Below are positions 19,701 to 29,506 of a stretch of DNA of 64,000 nucleotides, piece by piece (within the stretch, counting starts at the first letter, position 1; every line of letters starts with the position of its first letter). The notes below the pieces were generated by a model. The model saw nothing but the letters and a program-made list of their open reading frames with translations. It was not told the DNA's origin and ran no database searches. This stretch comes from Reichenbachiella versicolor. Its GTDB lineage: Bacteria > Bacteroidota > Bacteroidia > Cytophagales > Cyclobacteriaceae. The DNA lies in NCBI RefSeq assembly GCF_003171675.1, contig NZ_QFZQ01000002.1, forward strand, positions 682,001 through 746,000. The letters are read 5' to 3'. The translations under genes were made by a program, and so were the position numbers.

Positions 19701-22700
19701 TTTTGAAACTGGACTATCAGTTTCCAATAATATGGGAGCTGGAGTAACTAGACATTATGTACTAGGTGACGACGCTACTGGAGGCAATGAATTCTCAGGC
19801 CAACTTTCAGAGTTTATGTTCTTCCAAAGCACACTTTCAGCTGAAGATAGAGTTGCCATAGAATCTTATTTAGCAATTAAATACAGTATTAGACTAAGTA
19901 GCGATTATGTCAATACAGATAAACAAGTAGTTTTCGATCTAAACACTACTCATAATGATAACTTTGAAAATAACATCGTAGCAATAGCTCGCGAAGATAT
20001 CTTAGGGTTAGATCAAAAAGTTTCCAAAAGTGAATCAGGCTCTTTGATACTAGCATTAGAAGACGACTTCGAAAGCTTCAACCTAGACCGTTCTATTTCT
20101 CTATCAGATAAGCAATATGTTTTTGCATCAAGTAATGTAGGTTCATTAGCAGCTGATTCTAGTTATAGAACTGGTACCAATAACAGAATTGGTAGAAAGT
20201 GGAAGATAAATGAAACTAATAGTCCAGGGTCTATTTTCGTAGGAATTCCTGACAACGTCGCATCCGACTTAAATGTTTTGATTGTTTCTTCGGATTCTAC
20301 TTTTGCATCTTCTACTGAAGTATTATTAACTCAAGAAAAAGGATTCTATTACGCCTCGTATGACTTTAGTGATGGAGATTACTTCACTTTTGCTAATTCC
20401 GAAGCACCAGCAGGTATCTCTGCAGGTTTGAAACTTTGGTTGGCAGCTGATCAAGGAGTTACAGACGTTTCAGGCGATGTGAGTGATTGGGCAGACATCA
20501 GTGGTAATGCCAATGATGCAACTACACCTGGAACCGACCCTACCATAATCGCTAGCAGTCTAAACTACAACCCTGCTATAAACTTCACAGCAGCAGGAAA
20601 CAGAGTTCAGGGATCTTTCACTTCAGGATCAGACAGCTTGACTGTTTTCATAGTAGCAACTGATTCAAGTGCAGCAGCATCTGGCAATGTACTTTTTGAA
20701 CTAGACGATACAGTTACACCTCTTACTTTCACTGATGGCGCCTATGGTGGTGTTTCATTCAGTGGTGACATATCTAAAGAAGAACCTTTAGTCATTACAG
20801 TGACTCAACCAGAAGGAAGTGGACCGGCCAGTATATACCAAAATGGCGGGTCATTCGAAAGTTCTATCACCCCTGCAGCCTTCAGCGCTAATACCTATTC
20901 ATATGCATTAGGAGAAAATGTAGGTGGAGGAAATGGTTTCACAGGAATCATATCTGAATTCATTGTATACGATTCAGCTTTAAGCGACACTGAAAGAAAT
21001 ATTGTAGAAAGCTACTTAGCCATCAAGTATGCTCTTCCTATCTCTTCCGATGTAGTCGCCTCCGATGGTACCACCGTCTTAGACGCAACAGCAAGTGCAG
21101 GATATCTTGAAAATATGGTAGCTCTAGCCAATGACTCAAGAACTTTCCTAGACCAAAAGGTGGCTAAATCAATCAATGATTCATTGTATATCGCTATGGA
21201 AGAAGACTTTAGTTCAGGTAATACTGGCAGAACTTCCACTTTCAATGACAATGAATATTTGATCATCACCAATGATGGCGGAGACTTCCTTTTAAACAAT
21301 AACTACAGCTCAGGAACTAACAATAGACTGGAAAGAATTTGGAAGGTTCATGAGCACAACAATCCTGGCTCTGTTTTCTTAGCATTACCAAATACTGGCG
21401 TATTTACAGGACTCCAGTCAATGTTGATATCAAGTGATCCAACATTTGCAACGGGCGTATTAGAAAGAACAATTACCACTTCTGGTGGATACCAAATAGT
21501 AGAAGCAGATCTTTCAAATGGTCAATACTTCACCTTTACCACAGATGCTGTACAAAGTAATATCTGGTACAGTTACTTATCAGGCAATTGGTCTGACCCA
21601 GGCAACTGGACACTAGATGGTGCATTATCGGCTCTTTATGTTAATCCAAACGGTGAAATACCAGCCGAAGGAGACACCGTAGTAATTACATCTGGTAGAA
21701 GCATAGTCAACGATATCAATGGTATCAACATTAGAAAAATTGAAATCATCGGAACACTCGACATCGGAGAGACTTCTGGCCACAACTTCAGATATATAGA
21801 AGGAGCTGGTACACTTAGAATAGCCGGTGCTAGTGGTAAAGACAACTATCCTATGGGAGTTGACACTCTATTCTATGATGCCACAGAAGGAGGTACAGTT
21901 GAGATCTATGGTGATGGTATTGAAATTGATACTATTAGAAGATACAACAACCTAAACATTGAGTTAACTGCAAGTAATGATGAAGTTATCCAAGTATCTG
22001 ACAGTGTATATGTATTTGGAAATTTAACCATCAATCAAGGAAACTATCAAATCAATGATAACAGCGGAACTGATAATTTGGCACTTGGAATTTACGGTAA
22101 CCTACTTATTGAAAGCAATGGTAAAATGAGTGCGGGTCTAGGAAATGCTAGACACGAACTTAACTTGTTAGGGGACTTTGAAAATAATGGTGATGTCAGA
22201 CTTACGCAGCGAACCACTCCTAACAATGGCAGCGAAGCGACTGATGGAATTGTGGATCTAAATTTAATAAGTAGCAACTCTGACCAAAACCTCAATTTTA
22301 GAGCTGGATCTACTGCCATGATCTATAGAATCGAAATTGACAAAGGCGTAGATGCAACATATACAGCCAGTCTTAATGCTGATGAAATAAACAACTTCAG
22401 TCTCATAGGATATGCTGATGATAGTCATTCAAGTACCTCTCAGTTAACAGTTAACAATAATAAGCTAGGCCTACTATACGGAACTGTAGAAATAGGAAAC
22501 AATATTTCTATTGATCAATTGAGTTCTGGCAACTACAATGTTTCAGAAGGAGCCAAATTGACTGTAAATGGTGGTGCTATTGAAAGTACTGGATGGATTG
22601 TTACCTATGGAGCTTTTGAAATAAGCTCAGGGTTAGTCGACATGAACAGTGGAGCAGTTTCTAGAGAGTCAGGCAGTTTCTTAATTGACGGTGGAACTTT

Positions 22701-25700
22701 GAATTTGGGTCACTTCAGAACTTCTCAAAACGGATTTGGTAGTGATGGCTCTTGGACACAAAATGGAGGTATCGTCAATATCGATGGACGAAACAACGGT
22801 GGCGAATACTATGCATTTAGTTGGACATATGAAACTTGTAGCTACACTATGACGGGTGGTGAACTGAACGTATCATCTGCAAACAATGTGAACAACAATG
22901 GTATCTTCCTAAACATTGCTAATGAAAACCAAACAGTGACAGGTGGTACGGTTACTTTAGACATGGTTCATGATGACTTGGACAGCATGGTCATTACATC
23001 CAATGTGCCGTTCTACAACTTAATCCTTAGACAGACTGGAACGAATGCCAATACCGATGCCAAAATTATTATTGATGAGGGTAACTCAGGAGGTGGAGCG
23101 CCAGACGGTGTTACACTTACTGCCCAAACTTTAAAAGTACTTAATGATTTTACTATTGAAGACGGTGTAGAGTTCGACACGAATGATACTGATGTTGAAA
23201 TCGGAGGTTCATTGACTATCGGTTCAGGAACTACGGTTGACTTCGATGGAGCTGAAGTTACCTTCAATCAGTCAAACAATGCACAAATCAGCTTGAACAC
23301 TGGAGCTACCTTAGCACTTGACACTTTGGTTTTGAATAAAACAAATGAAAGAAGCTTCTTGACTATGAATTCTGGAGAAGCTACCATTCTACAAATAGAC
23401 CAATTACTCAACGTAACTTCAGGAAACCTTGACCTTTCTACATTTGATATTAGAGTAGAAAACGCACTTAGCGTATCGGATACAATCGGAGCTACTAGCA
23501 ATACAGGACAACTTTACTTCAATGGCCCTGCCGCTCAAAGCATATCGTCATCTAATGGTTTCATTTATGATCTTCAAATAAATAATTCTAACGGTACAAC
23601 ATTATCTGGAGACTTGACTATTGATGATTTGATATTGGATGCTGGGGTGTTTGATATTGGTATCTCTAGACTAACATCACAGAGCTCTATTACTACTAAT
23701 ACAGCCTTTGATGTTACTAACATGATCCAAACAGATGGTAACGTTTCTGATGGTGGTTTAGAAGTATACGTAGATGCCCAAGGCACATATCTATACCCAA
23801 TTGGAACTGATGCTAATTCAGAAACAAAGTATACCCCAGTTGAAGTAGACGTCTCAGCTAACTATTCTGACGACGGATACATAGCATTCAGTATTTCAGA
23901 CAATGAACTACCTACTCTCCAAGCTACAGGAAATGCCCTTTCATACTTCTGGAGAGCTAACCATAGAGAGTTTACGAATACTACCAACTTGATTAGTCAG
24001 TATAGATTTACCTATGACAATCGAGATACATTCGATGGTACTCAATTGGCAGGAACGGACGATCATTTCCCTGGATATGTATTAGATGAAGATCCATTTA
24101 CAACTGTAAGACTCACCTCAGAAGTTGATGCTACGAATACCATTACTTTCGATGGCAACCTAGCATTGGTTGATAATGTATCTCAAACTGGTTCAGTTCA
24201 GGATTTTGATCTGGTAAACGCCAACTATACTGCAGGTACCAATGATAAATTTGCAGGTGCAGTAGAAGTCTACTACAACATTCAGAATGTAACAGGGAGT
24301 TGGAATAATAACTCCACTTGGTTTGAAGACGCAGCACGAACCATTGCAGCCAGTGATTACCCTCGAGCTGGCGATATTGCGGTCATCAGTGGGAATAATT
24401 TTGGTGATGCAGTAAATGTTAACGGTACCCAGGAAGCTGCACAAATCATATTTGAGCAAACTGGAACTTATAACGATCTGGAAAGCTTAGCAAGACTAAG
24501 ATTCTCACCTACGGATCAACTTACCGTAGGATCAATATCTGGTGAAGGAGACATATATCTCCAGCGAAACCTAACAAATGCTGCTACATTAAATGCAGAT
24601 ATTGGAGATTTTGCTGAAAACGAAAGAAGTGTAATAATTATTTATCTAACTGAAGATGGTAGTTATACAATTACAGAGTCTGAGTTCTTTACGGTACTTC
24701 CTACATTAAGGCTTTATGGTCAGCTAGACAATTACTCTAGAGAAATATCATTTGACTATGATTTCACTGCTAAAAACTTGTCCATTGACGGTGAAGCATC
24801 TCTTCTTATTGGAGGTAACTATACTGTAGAAAACCTTACTGAACTTGGCTTTACAGGACCGGGTAGAATTAGATTCCCTAATGGTACAGAGTCATACACT
24901 TTTACTACAGGAGATCTAACAACTACAAATAATAAAAATTTCAATGATGAGAATACACAATCTATCGAGGTATTAGCAGGTAACACCAACGATATTGATC
25001 ACCGATTAATAATTCAACAAGACTTCATCTTAGATTTCTTTGACGTTGAAAATGTAGGAGACAATGTCAATATCGACTTGTATAACTCTGAAACAGAAAA
25101 CAATGTTATTCTAGAATTCCAAGGCACTGGCAATCATACTTTCAGAAATGACTTTAGTGACGCCGTTTCAAACATAGAACTGTATCAACTAGTAGTCAAT
25201 AAAGGAGTATCAACGGATAATAGTATCGAAATCACTACTGATTTTACCCAAAATGCTGCTATTAATCAGCCACTAGACTTACAAAATGGGAATCTTATCT
25301 TAAATAATAGCGGTCTGAATGTTGAGATTGCAAATGGATCATCGTTCACTATCCCATCCACTGCAGGTCTAGAAGTTACAGATGGAACAGTCACAGCAAA
25401 TAATGGCGACATTATTTTAGGCGGACTTCTTCGTGTAAACGGAGGTACGGTTGATCTCGATAATACAGACATAGAATACTCCAGTTCTGGAAGTTCCACA
25501 ATAGAAGTATCAAGTGGTACACTTGAGGTCGGTGGACAAGTCCGAAGGTCATTAACATCTACAGATGGAATTTTGGTATACAGGCAAACCGGAGGAGATG
25601 TAGACATTGCCGTCGACGGTACATCAGACAATACCAGAGCAGCTTTTGAAGTTTTGAATAGTGGTAGTGAATTGACTCTCACAGGTGGAACGTTCAATAT

Positions 25701-28700
25701 TGTAAGAGGAGTCACAGGAGACACTAATGAGTCACTAGAGCTTGATCCTACTACTTACGACCTTACAGGTTCGACTATTTCGATATTCGAAAATCTAGGA
25801 GCAGATTATGGATCAAACTATTTCAATATCAAGTCTACTATTCCATTGAATAATTTGACAATAGACAATACAATAGATCTTCCCGATGTAAGACAATACA
25901 CTCAAGGGCTACAAGTAAACGATTTAACCATTAATACAAATCAAGCATTTTTAGCCAATGGGTTCAATTTAGCAGTAAGTGGAAACTTTACTAACAATGG
26001 TTCATATACGAATACTACTGCTGAGACAGATATTGCAGGATCCGCAGCTCAAACGATAGGTGGATCTGGAAGCTTCGACATTTATGATCTAAGAAAAAGT
26101 GGAGCTGGATCAGCAGACCTTACAGTCAGTCTAGATTTAGGTCATGACTTTCACCTAGACGCAGGTATACTCGATATAGCTAGTAATTCTATTTCACTGC
26201 AAAATGATGCGTTCATAGAAGGTACATTAACCAACTCAGGAGGAAATGGACTGGTATTTAATGGAGTCAGTAATCAAGATTTACATGGCGCTATAAACAG
26301 CACCGTTAGCATAGGTACAGTTACTATCAATAACGCAGCTGGAATAGACATTCCTGAAGGAAATGGCTATGACTTTGATATCACTGAAAATCTAAGACTA
26401 GACGGTGGTGTGTTCAATATAGGAGGTAGTTTGGTGACATTAACTAGAGGAGCGACTATTACTGAGGTTAGCCCATTCAACGTTAATAATATGATTCAAA
26501 CTAACAGTTCATTTACAGATAATGGATTGAAACTTGAATTTCATACTGTCGACGCGGATACGTCTTTATTCTTCCCTATCGGTGAATTGAAATACACACC
26601 TGTAGATTTCAATCTTGATGCTGGTACTACTCAAGGCGGTATCCGAATAAGACCGGCTAATGAGATGCACCCTACTATCATTGATGATGTAGAATCAGGA
26701 GAACCGTCTATTGTAGATCAGGATAACGTTCTTCAATATCACTGGATCGTAGTAGCAGAAGACTTAACCAATGCTAATGGTTCAGCAGTATTTACATATG
26801 ATCATGATGATATAGAAGTTACAGTCCCATACGACACTACCAATTACATCTCAGCAAGGCTACTATCCAATGATATAAACTGGGACAAATTTGCTCCAAC
26901 GGAGTTTTTAGGGGCTTCAACATCATTTAGAGTTCCTTTGAGCAATTTCACCTCTAGTGATATTACAGGGGATTATACTGCTGGTGTCGGTTCATCAGAC
27001 GGAATCAACAATGATATAGAAGGAGCTATTCCTGATCAATTAGCACAATATATTTCATCATATAGTGGTGCAGGCATCTATAGTACAGACGGCAGCTGGA
27101 CTCCAGTTGGTAGCTCTCCTACCTTATCATCAGGAATCGGCCCAGTAGGTGCTCAAGTGACCATTTCTGGTGGCGACGACGTCTCTCTTAATATTTCCAA
27201 TATCAGATTATACTCTGTACATCTGGAAGAAGGATCAATCTTAAGAGTCCCTAATGGAACTCTTAACAACAGGCTAGGAACAGTAACTGGAACAGGTACT
27301 ATTATAGTTGAAGATACTGAACTACTGCCTACGGGAGAGTACAGTGATTTCTTTGGGTGTTCAGGTGGTACCATCCAATATTCAGGAACGACCGACTACA
27401 ATATCCTTGCAGGTATTTCTCAAGTAAGAAAAGTTATACTTGAGGGAACAGGTATCCGAACTATGCCCAATAACAATGTATCCATCTGTGATACGCTTGA
27501 ATTAAATGGACCTACGGTAAGCTTTGAATTGGGGGTAACATATAGCATCGGTGATGCAGAAGATGATAGAATGGAAATCCAAGCAGGTTCTTTCTCATTA
27601 TCCAATAGTACGAATATCGATTTGACGGGAGATTTCATCATGTCAGGAGGATCATTAGTAGGTGAAGCAGGTTCCTCTTTAGCTATCAGTAGTGATCTAA
27701 ACCTAAGTGGCGGAACTATTGATTTCAATGGCACCGATGTGACATTCGATGGTACTACGGCTCAAAACATAGATGGAGACTTCACAAGTGGGCAGGCATT
27801 CGATGATCTAACCATCAACAATTCAAGTAGTACTGGTGTAACACTGAACAGTGGTGATATTGAAATAGACGGAACACTATCTCTTACCGATGGTTTACTT
27901 AACGTAACAGCTTCAGAGTCTTTAACCATTAACTCCTCTGGAGATTGGGCTGATGCCTCTGCTGCAAGTTATGTAAATGGTCCCTTGACTAAGGACAATC
28001 TCGGAGCTGCTGACAATTACACCTTCCCTATCGGTTCATCAAGTAGAATAGGAACTATTAGGTTAGAAAACATAGCAAACGGTTCACAAAACTGGACAGC
28101 TAGTTATTCAGGTTCCAATGGTGATGTCAGTGAGCCAATCAATACTGCGATCAATGTGGGCTACGGAATAATGAACAATGTCAGCGGAATAAACTCATGG
28201 ACAGTTACACCTTCTGGATCAAATACTGCTTTCGTAGAACTCTCAGTAGTCTCTAGTATGGGAATAGTAGACCTAGCTGAAATAGTAGTAGCAGAGTTTG
28301 ATGGTCCTTCATCTGGAGAATGGGTCAACCAAGGAGGGTCAAATACAGGAACGATTAGTAGTGGAACTGTCACCTCTCAATCAGTATCAGACTTCTCTGG
28401 AACAAGATTCACTTTTGGAGCATTGACCACTACAGCCACACCTGTAGATTTGATATACTTCTCAGCTGAACCTACTGAAAATAACATCAAATTATCTTGG
28501 GCGACTGCTTCAGAGATTGACAATAGTCATTTTGAAATTGAAAGATCATTTGACGGGACGACTTACGAGTATATTGGAGAAGTAGAAGGTGAAGGAACTA
28601 CAAATAACAAAACTGAATATGACTACTTGGATAAAGATTATTTCATTGGCACAGCCTATTATAGACTAGTACAAGTTGACCTAGACGGGGTGACTACTAT

Positions 28701-29001
28701 CTACGGTCCAGTGAAAGCAGTAAGACCTCAAGATGATCGACCTCTGGACTTACTCATCTTCCCTAATCCAACAATAGGATCTAATATCAATGCAATCCTT
28801 TCTAATGTAGTTGATAATTCTCCTATCAATGTTGTAATGGTTAGCATGGACGGAACCATAGTTGTCAATGAAGTTATATCTCCACAAGTAGGTGAAATGA
28901 GATTTTCAATTGACCCTAAATCGATATTGAGTTCTGGCTTATATCAAATCATTTTGAAACAGGGATCGATTCAAATAAACAGAAAAGTGATTATAAAATA
29001 A
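16774..29001 (+). CDS. Giant multidomain T9SS-secreted surface protein (4075 aa)
   Basis: A signal peptide (residues 1-20, MKNLYTLLI...LSAQ, near-identical at its start to that of the upstream paralogue) leads into four LamG-like modules at about residues 22, 430, 810 and 1215. These carry LWLDA/VWLKA/LWLAA, SNWED-type and YLAIKYGI motifs, followed by WK.NETN.PGS.F repeats. From about residue 1597 (IWYSYLSGNWSDPGNW) the protein becomes a long beta-strand-repeat or beta-helix region rich in LTI, GTL and TFDG turns, with further GSW/STW entry motifs near residues 2500 and 3430. The end is fibronectin-III-like (PVDLIYFSAEP, SEIDNSHFEIERS), then a T9SS type A sorting domain (IFPNPTIGSNINA to the last residue). 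It lacks the Calx-beta repeats of its neighbour. Role: surface adhesin or glycan-binding protein (inference). Confidence 0.88.
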   Translation: MKNLYTLLIFLLIGFNLSAQNGPAGIGDGTGSSGPRNVLWLDASTLNLSNDDPITIWPDLSGNGNDLTQQATDPVPFFRNDGLGGANNVVRFDGTERYLTITDGDATALDNIPGITIYIVANLATVDTNPRGLISKRNSANNQSTYSLFTWTGSDLYNYIQTSSRNTLIGTNPLSGSTNYIINQIFDGTNQEQFISGSSNGSVVHPNPGSIANSSSTLFLGTLNNNYGTYMDGDMAEVIIYGEGLNDAERIIVDNYLSAKYNIALGANDYYTEGSYSNNVIGIGNDGTDSYMSSTGSGAGLTISGTTGVTTETFDGGEWVFAGNDGGSTLSTFADIADADVKRINRVWKLEKTEGGANPGTGVTLTFNISDLDLSGFTNFVLYKRTSTSGNFTSLGPADATTATEITFNLTDAETDDAEQYFTIGFDSYSPAGVDSNLALWLDANTGVTTTGSQVSNWEDQSSNTNSANDPSTLSSYNTSQTNFNAGLQFDGDATSLEGSVTKVNNDLTIFTVYQDNAANNSAGVLLDLGGFSIADNSYNGGAAFSSNITKNQPAIVTIDHPAGTTADIYVDGNSFESSYTTTSSPTAGLYNYVLGDDADGSNTFSGTLNETIIYDGSVSPSDREEIESYLAIKYGITLGHDYLNSTGTIVFDVDNSTANDGYESGITAIGTDYDSRLIQNISSSSSDIVVLSTENDFSSSNDNVSTSLADNEFLFISNDGGSTSLTTIDGNSRVPRVWKVNETNNPGSVFLGIPTSLYTLDSMWVSTDPTFATGVTRIALTNSGSFNSVTYDFTDGDYFTFTADQILSTENENLRVWLKADRGVNTSASEVTLWEDQSIHGSDANNDDTEFDSQGDLSTQNEDAVAYNENGLNFNPSISFANDDRPITGSFNTTEAGATIFIVGRSEDNSGTDDAWFDTYEDGQPNGAGVRTYFFETQYNGGGTFSTNLAEDIGTIYTIEHRSDATADIYENGVSFETGLSVSNNMGAGVTRHYVLGDDATGGNEFSGQLSEFMFFQSTLSAEDRVAIESYLAIKYSIRLSSDYVNTDKQVVFDLNTTHNDNFENNIVAIAREDILGLDQKVSKSESGSLILALEDDFESFNLDRSISLSDKQYVFASSNVGSLAADSSYRTGTNNRIGRKWKINETNSPGSIFVGIPDNVASDLNVLIVSSDSTFASSTEVLLTQEKGFYYASYDFSDGDYFTFANSEAPAGISAGLKLWLAADQGVTDVSGDVSDWADISGNANDATTPGTDPTIIASSLNYNPAINFTAAGNRVQGSFTSGSDSLTVFIVATDSSAAASGNVLFELDDTVTPLTFTDGAYGGVSFSGDISKEEPLVITVTQPEGSGPASIYQNGGSFESSITPAAFSANTYSYALGENVGGGNGFTGIISEFIVYDSALSDTERNIVESYLAIKYALPISSDVVASDGTTVLDATASAGYLENMVALANDSRTFLDQKVAKSINDSLYIAMEEDFSSGNTGRTSTFNDNEYLIITNDGGDFLLNNNYSSGTNNRLERIWKVHEHNNPGSVFLALPNTGVFTGLQSMLISSDPTFATGVLERTITTSGGYQIVEADLSNGQYFTFTTDAVQSNIWYSYLSGNWSDPGNWTLDGALSALYVNPNGEIPAEGDTVVITSGRSIVNDINGINIRKIEIIGTLDIGETSGHNFRYIEGAGTLRIAGASGKDNYPMGVDTLFYDATEGGTVEIYGDGIEIDTIRRYNNLNIELTASNDEVIQVSDSVYVFGNLTINQGNYQINDNSGTDNLALGIYGNLLIESNGKMSAGLGNARHELNLLGDFENNGDVRLTQRTTPNNGSEATDGIVDLNLISSNSDQNLNFRAGSTAMIYRIEIDKGVDATYTASLNADEINNFSLIGYADDSHSSTSQLTVNNNKLGLLYGTVEIGNNISIDQLSSGNYNVSEGAKLTVNGGAIESTGWIVTYGAFEISSGLVDMNSGAVSRESGSFLIDGGTLNLGHFRTSQNGFGSDGSWTQNGGIVNIDGRNNGGEYYAFSWTYETCSYTMTGGELNVSSANNVNNNGIFLNIANENQTVTGGTVTLDMVHDDLDSMVITSNVPFYNLILRQTGTNANTDAKIIIDEGNSGGGAPDGVTLTAQTLKVLNDFTIEDGVEFDTNDTDVEIGGSLTIGSGTTVDFDGAEVTFNQSNNAQISLNTGATLALDTLVLNKTNERSFLTMNSGEATILQIDQLLNVTSGNLDLSTFDIRVENALSVSDTIGATSNTGQLYFNGPAAQSISSSNGFIYDLQINNSNGTTLSGDLTIDDLILDAGVFDIGISRLTSQSSITTNTAFDVTNMIQTDGNVSDGGLEVYVDAQGTYLYPIGTDANSETKYTPVEVDVSANYSDDGYIAFSISDNELPTLQATGNALSYFWRANHREFTNTTNLISQYRFTYDNRDTFDGTQLAGTDDHFPGYVLDEDPFTTVRLTSEVDATNTITFDGNLALVDNVSQTGSVQDFDLVNANYTAGTNDKFAGAVEVYYNIQNVTGSWNNNSTWFEDAARTIAASDYPRAGDIAVISGNNFGDAVNVNGTQEAAQIIFEQTGTYNDLESLARLRFSPTDQLTVGSISGEGDIYLQRNLTNAATLNADIGDFAENERSVIIIYLTEDGSYTITESEFFTVLPTLRLYGQLDNYSREISFDYDFTAKNLSIDGEASLLIGGNYTVENLTELGFTGPGRIRFPNGTESYTFTTGDLTTTNNKNFNDENTQSIEVLAGNTNDIDHRLIIQQDFILDFFDVENVGDNVNIDLYNSETENNVILEFQGTGNHTFRNDFSDAVSNIELYQLVVNKGVSTDNSIEITTDFTQNAAINQPLDLQNGNLILNNSGLNVEIANGSSFTIPSTAGLEVTDGTVTANNGDIILGGLLRVNGGTVDLDNTDIEYSSSGSSTIEVSSGTLEVGGQVRRSLTSTDGILVYRQTGGDVDIAVDGTSDNTRAAFEVLNSGSELTLTGGTFNIVRGVTGDTNESLELDPTTYDLTGSTISIFENLGADYGSNYFNIKSTIPLNNLTIDNTIDLPDVRQYTQGLQVNDLTINTNQAFLANGFNLAVSGNFTNNGSYTNTTAETDIAGSAAQTIGGSGSFDIYDLRKSGAGSADLTVSLDLGHDFHLDAGILDIASNSISLQNDAFIEGTLTNSGGNGLVFNGVSNQDLHGAINSTVSIGTVTINNAAGIDIPEGNGYDFDITENLRLDGGVFNIGGSLVTLTRGATITEVSPFNVNNMIQTNSSFTDNGLKLEFHTVDADTSLFFPIGELKYTPVDFNLDAGTTQGGIRIRPANEMHPTIIDDVESGEPSIVDQDNVLQYHWIVVAEDLTNANGSAVFTYDHDDIEVTVPYDTTNYISARLLSNDINWDKFAPTEFLGASTSFRVPLSNFTSSDITGDYTAGVGSSDGINNDIEGAIPDQLAQYISSYSGAGIYSTDGSWTPVGSSPTLSSGIGPVGAQVTISGGDDVSLNISNIRLYSVHLEEGSILRVPNGTLNNRLGTVTGTGTIIVEDTELLPTGEYSDFFGCSGGTIQYSGTTDYNILAGISQVRKVILEGTGIRTMPNNNVSICDTLELNGPTVSFELGVTYSIGDAEDDRMEIQAGSFSLSNSTNIDLTGDFIMSGGSLVGEAGSSLAISSDLNLSGGTIDFNGTDVTFDGTTAQNIDGDFTSGQAFDDLTINNSSSTGVTLNSGDIEIDGTLSLTDGLLNVTASESLTINSSGDWADASAASYVNGPLTKDNLGAADNYTFPIGSSSRIGTIRLENIANGSQNWTASYSGSNGDVSEPINTAINVGYGIMNNVSGINSWTVTPSGSNTAFVELSVVSSMGIVDLAEIVVAEFDGPSSGEWVNQGGSNTGTISSGTVTSQSVSDFSGTRFTFGALTTTATPVDLIYFSAEPTENNIKLSWATASEIDNSHFEIERSFDGTTYEYIGEVEGEGTTNNKTEYDYLDKDYFIGTAYYRLVQVDLDGVTTIYGPVKAVRPQDDRPLDLLIFPNPTIGSNINAILSNVVDNSPINVVMVSMDGTIVVNEVISPQVGEMRFSIDPKSILSSGLYQIILKQGSIQINRKVIIK

Positions 29002-29110
29002 GCTTCATTGAAAGTGTCAAAAGTTATAGAATGAATGTTATTAGCTTATACCAAAAGCTAGGAATCATTTGAATCTTAGATACTAAGAAATGTAAAAACA
29101 ACCTTCCCTC

Positions 29111-29160
29111 TTACCAACACTTGTCCCTTATGCTTGACAAGTGTTGGTAAGCATAAGGGA
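29111..29160. repeat. Two interleaved perfect palindromes (A-B-A'-B')
   Basis: Arm A, TTACCAACACTTGTC (29111-29125), is the exact reverse complement of 29136-29150. Arm B, TCCCTTATGCTT (29124-29135), is the exact reverse complement of 29149-29160. The arms overlap by 2 nt and leave no loops, so only one hairpin can form at a time. The left 25 nt is a circular permutation of the reverse complement of the right 25 nt. It sits in the gap between convergent genes. Confidence 0.85.
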
Positions 29161-29506
29161 AAGAATCTGTCAAGCATAGTTGACAAATACCACCAAGCCA
29201 AACCTCCAAAATGTACATCGAAGATTACTTACATTATCATTCCACTCTTGCTTGACACAAGTAATTAACCTTTGTACACTTTTTTATTTACATTTATAAA
29301 TTCGTGTACAAAAAACCATTAGAGAAAAGCAAGACTCAAATTGTACACGAATATTTAGATACGATTTTAATCGTGTACAAAGATTCTAAATGATATCAAT
29401 AGCTCTGAACTAACTGATTTTAAACACATCGGCAAAACGTCGTGGAATCAACCCCAGAGGACCAACGCCCTGCGATTAAAAAAGAAGTGTGTAACTAATA
29501 ATTGGA
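29161..29506. other. Palindrome-rich convergent gap with clustered TGTACA sites
   Basis: No gene is seen. TGTCAA/TTGACA (29168-29173 and 29180-29185) form another inverted repeat. The palindrome TGTACA occurs at 29212, 29273, 29305, 29342 and 29374. The copies at 29301-29311 (TTCGTGTACAA) and 29341-29351 (TTGTACACGAA) are exact reverse complements, and 29341-29350 also pairs with 29371-29380. Both flanking genes end into this gap, so promoter function for them is unlikely. Transcription stop or a protein-bound site is possible. Confidence 0.6.

Noticed and set aside
29111-29160. H-type RNA pseudoknot formed by the interleaved palindromes
   Set aside because: Stems of 15 and 12 bp with zero or negative loop lengths cannot both form; they are mutually exclusive hairpins.
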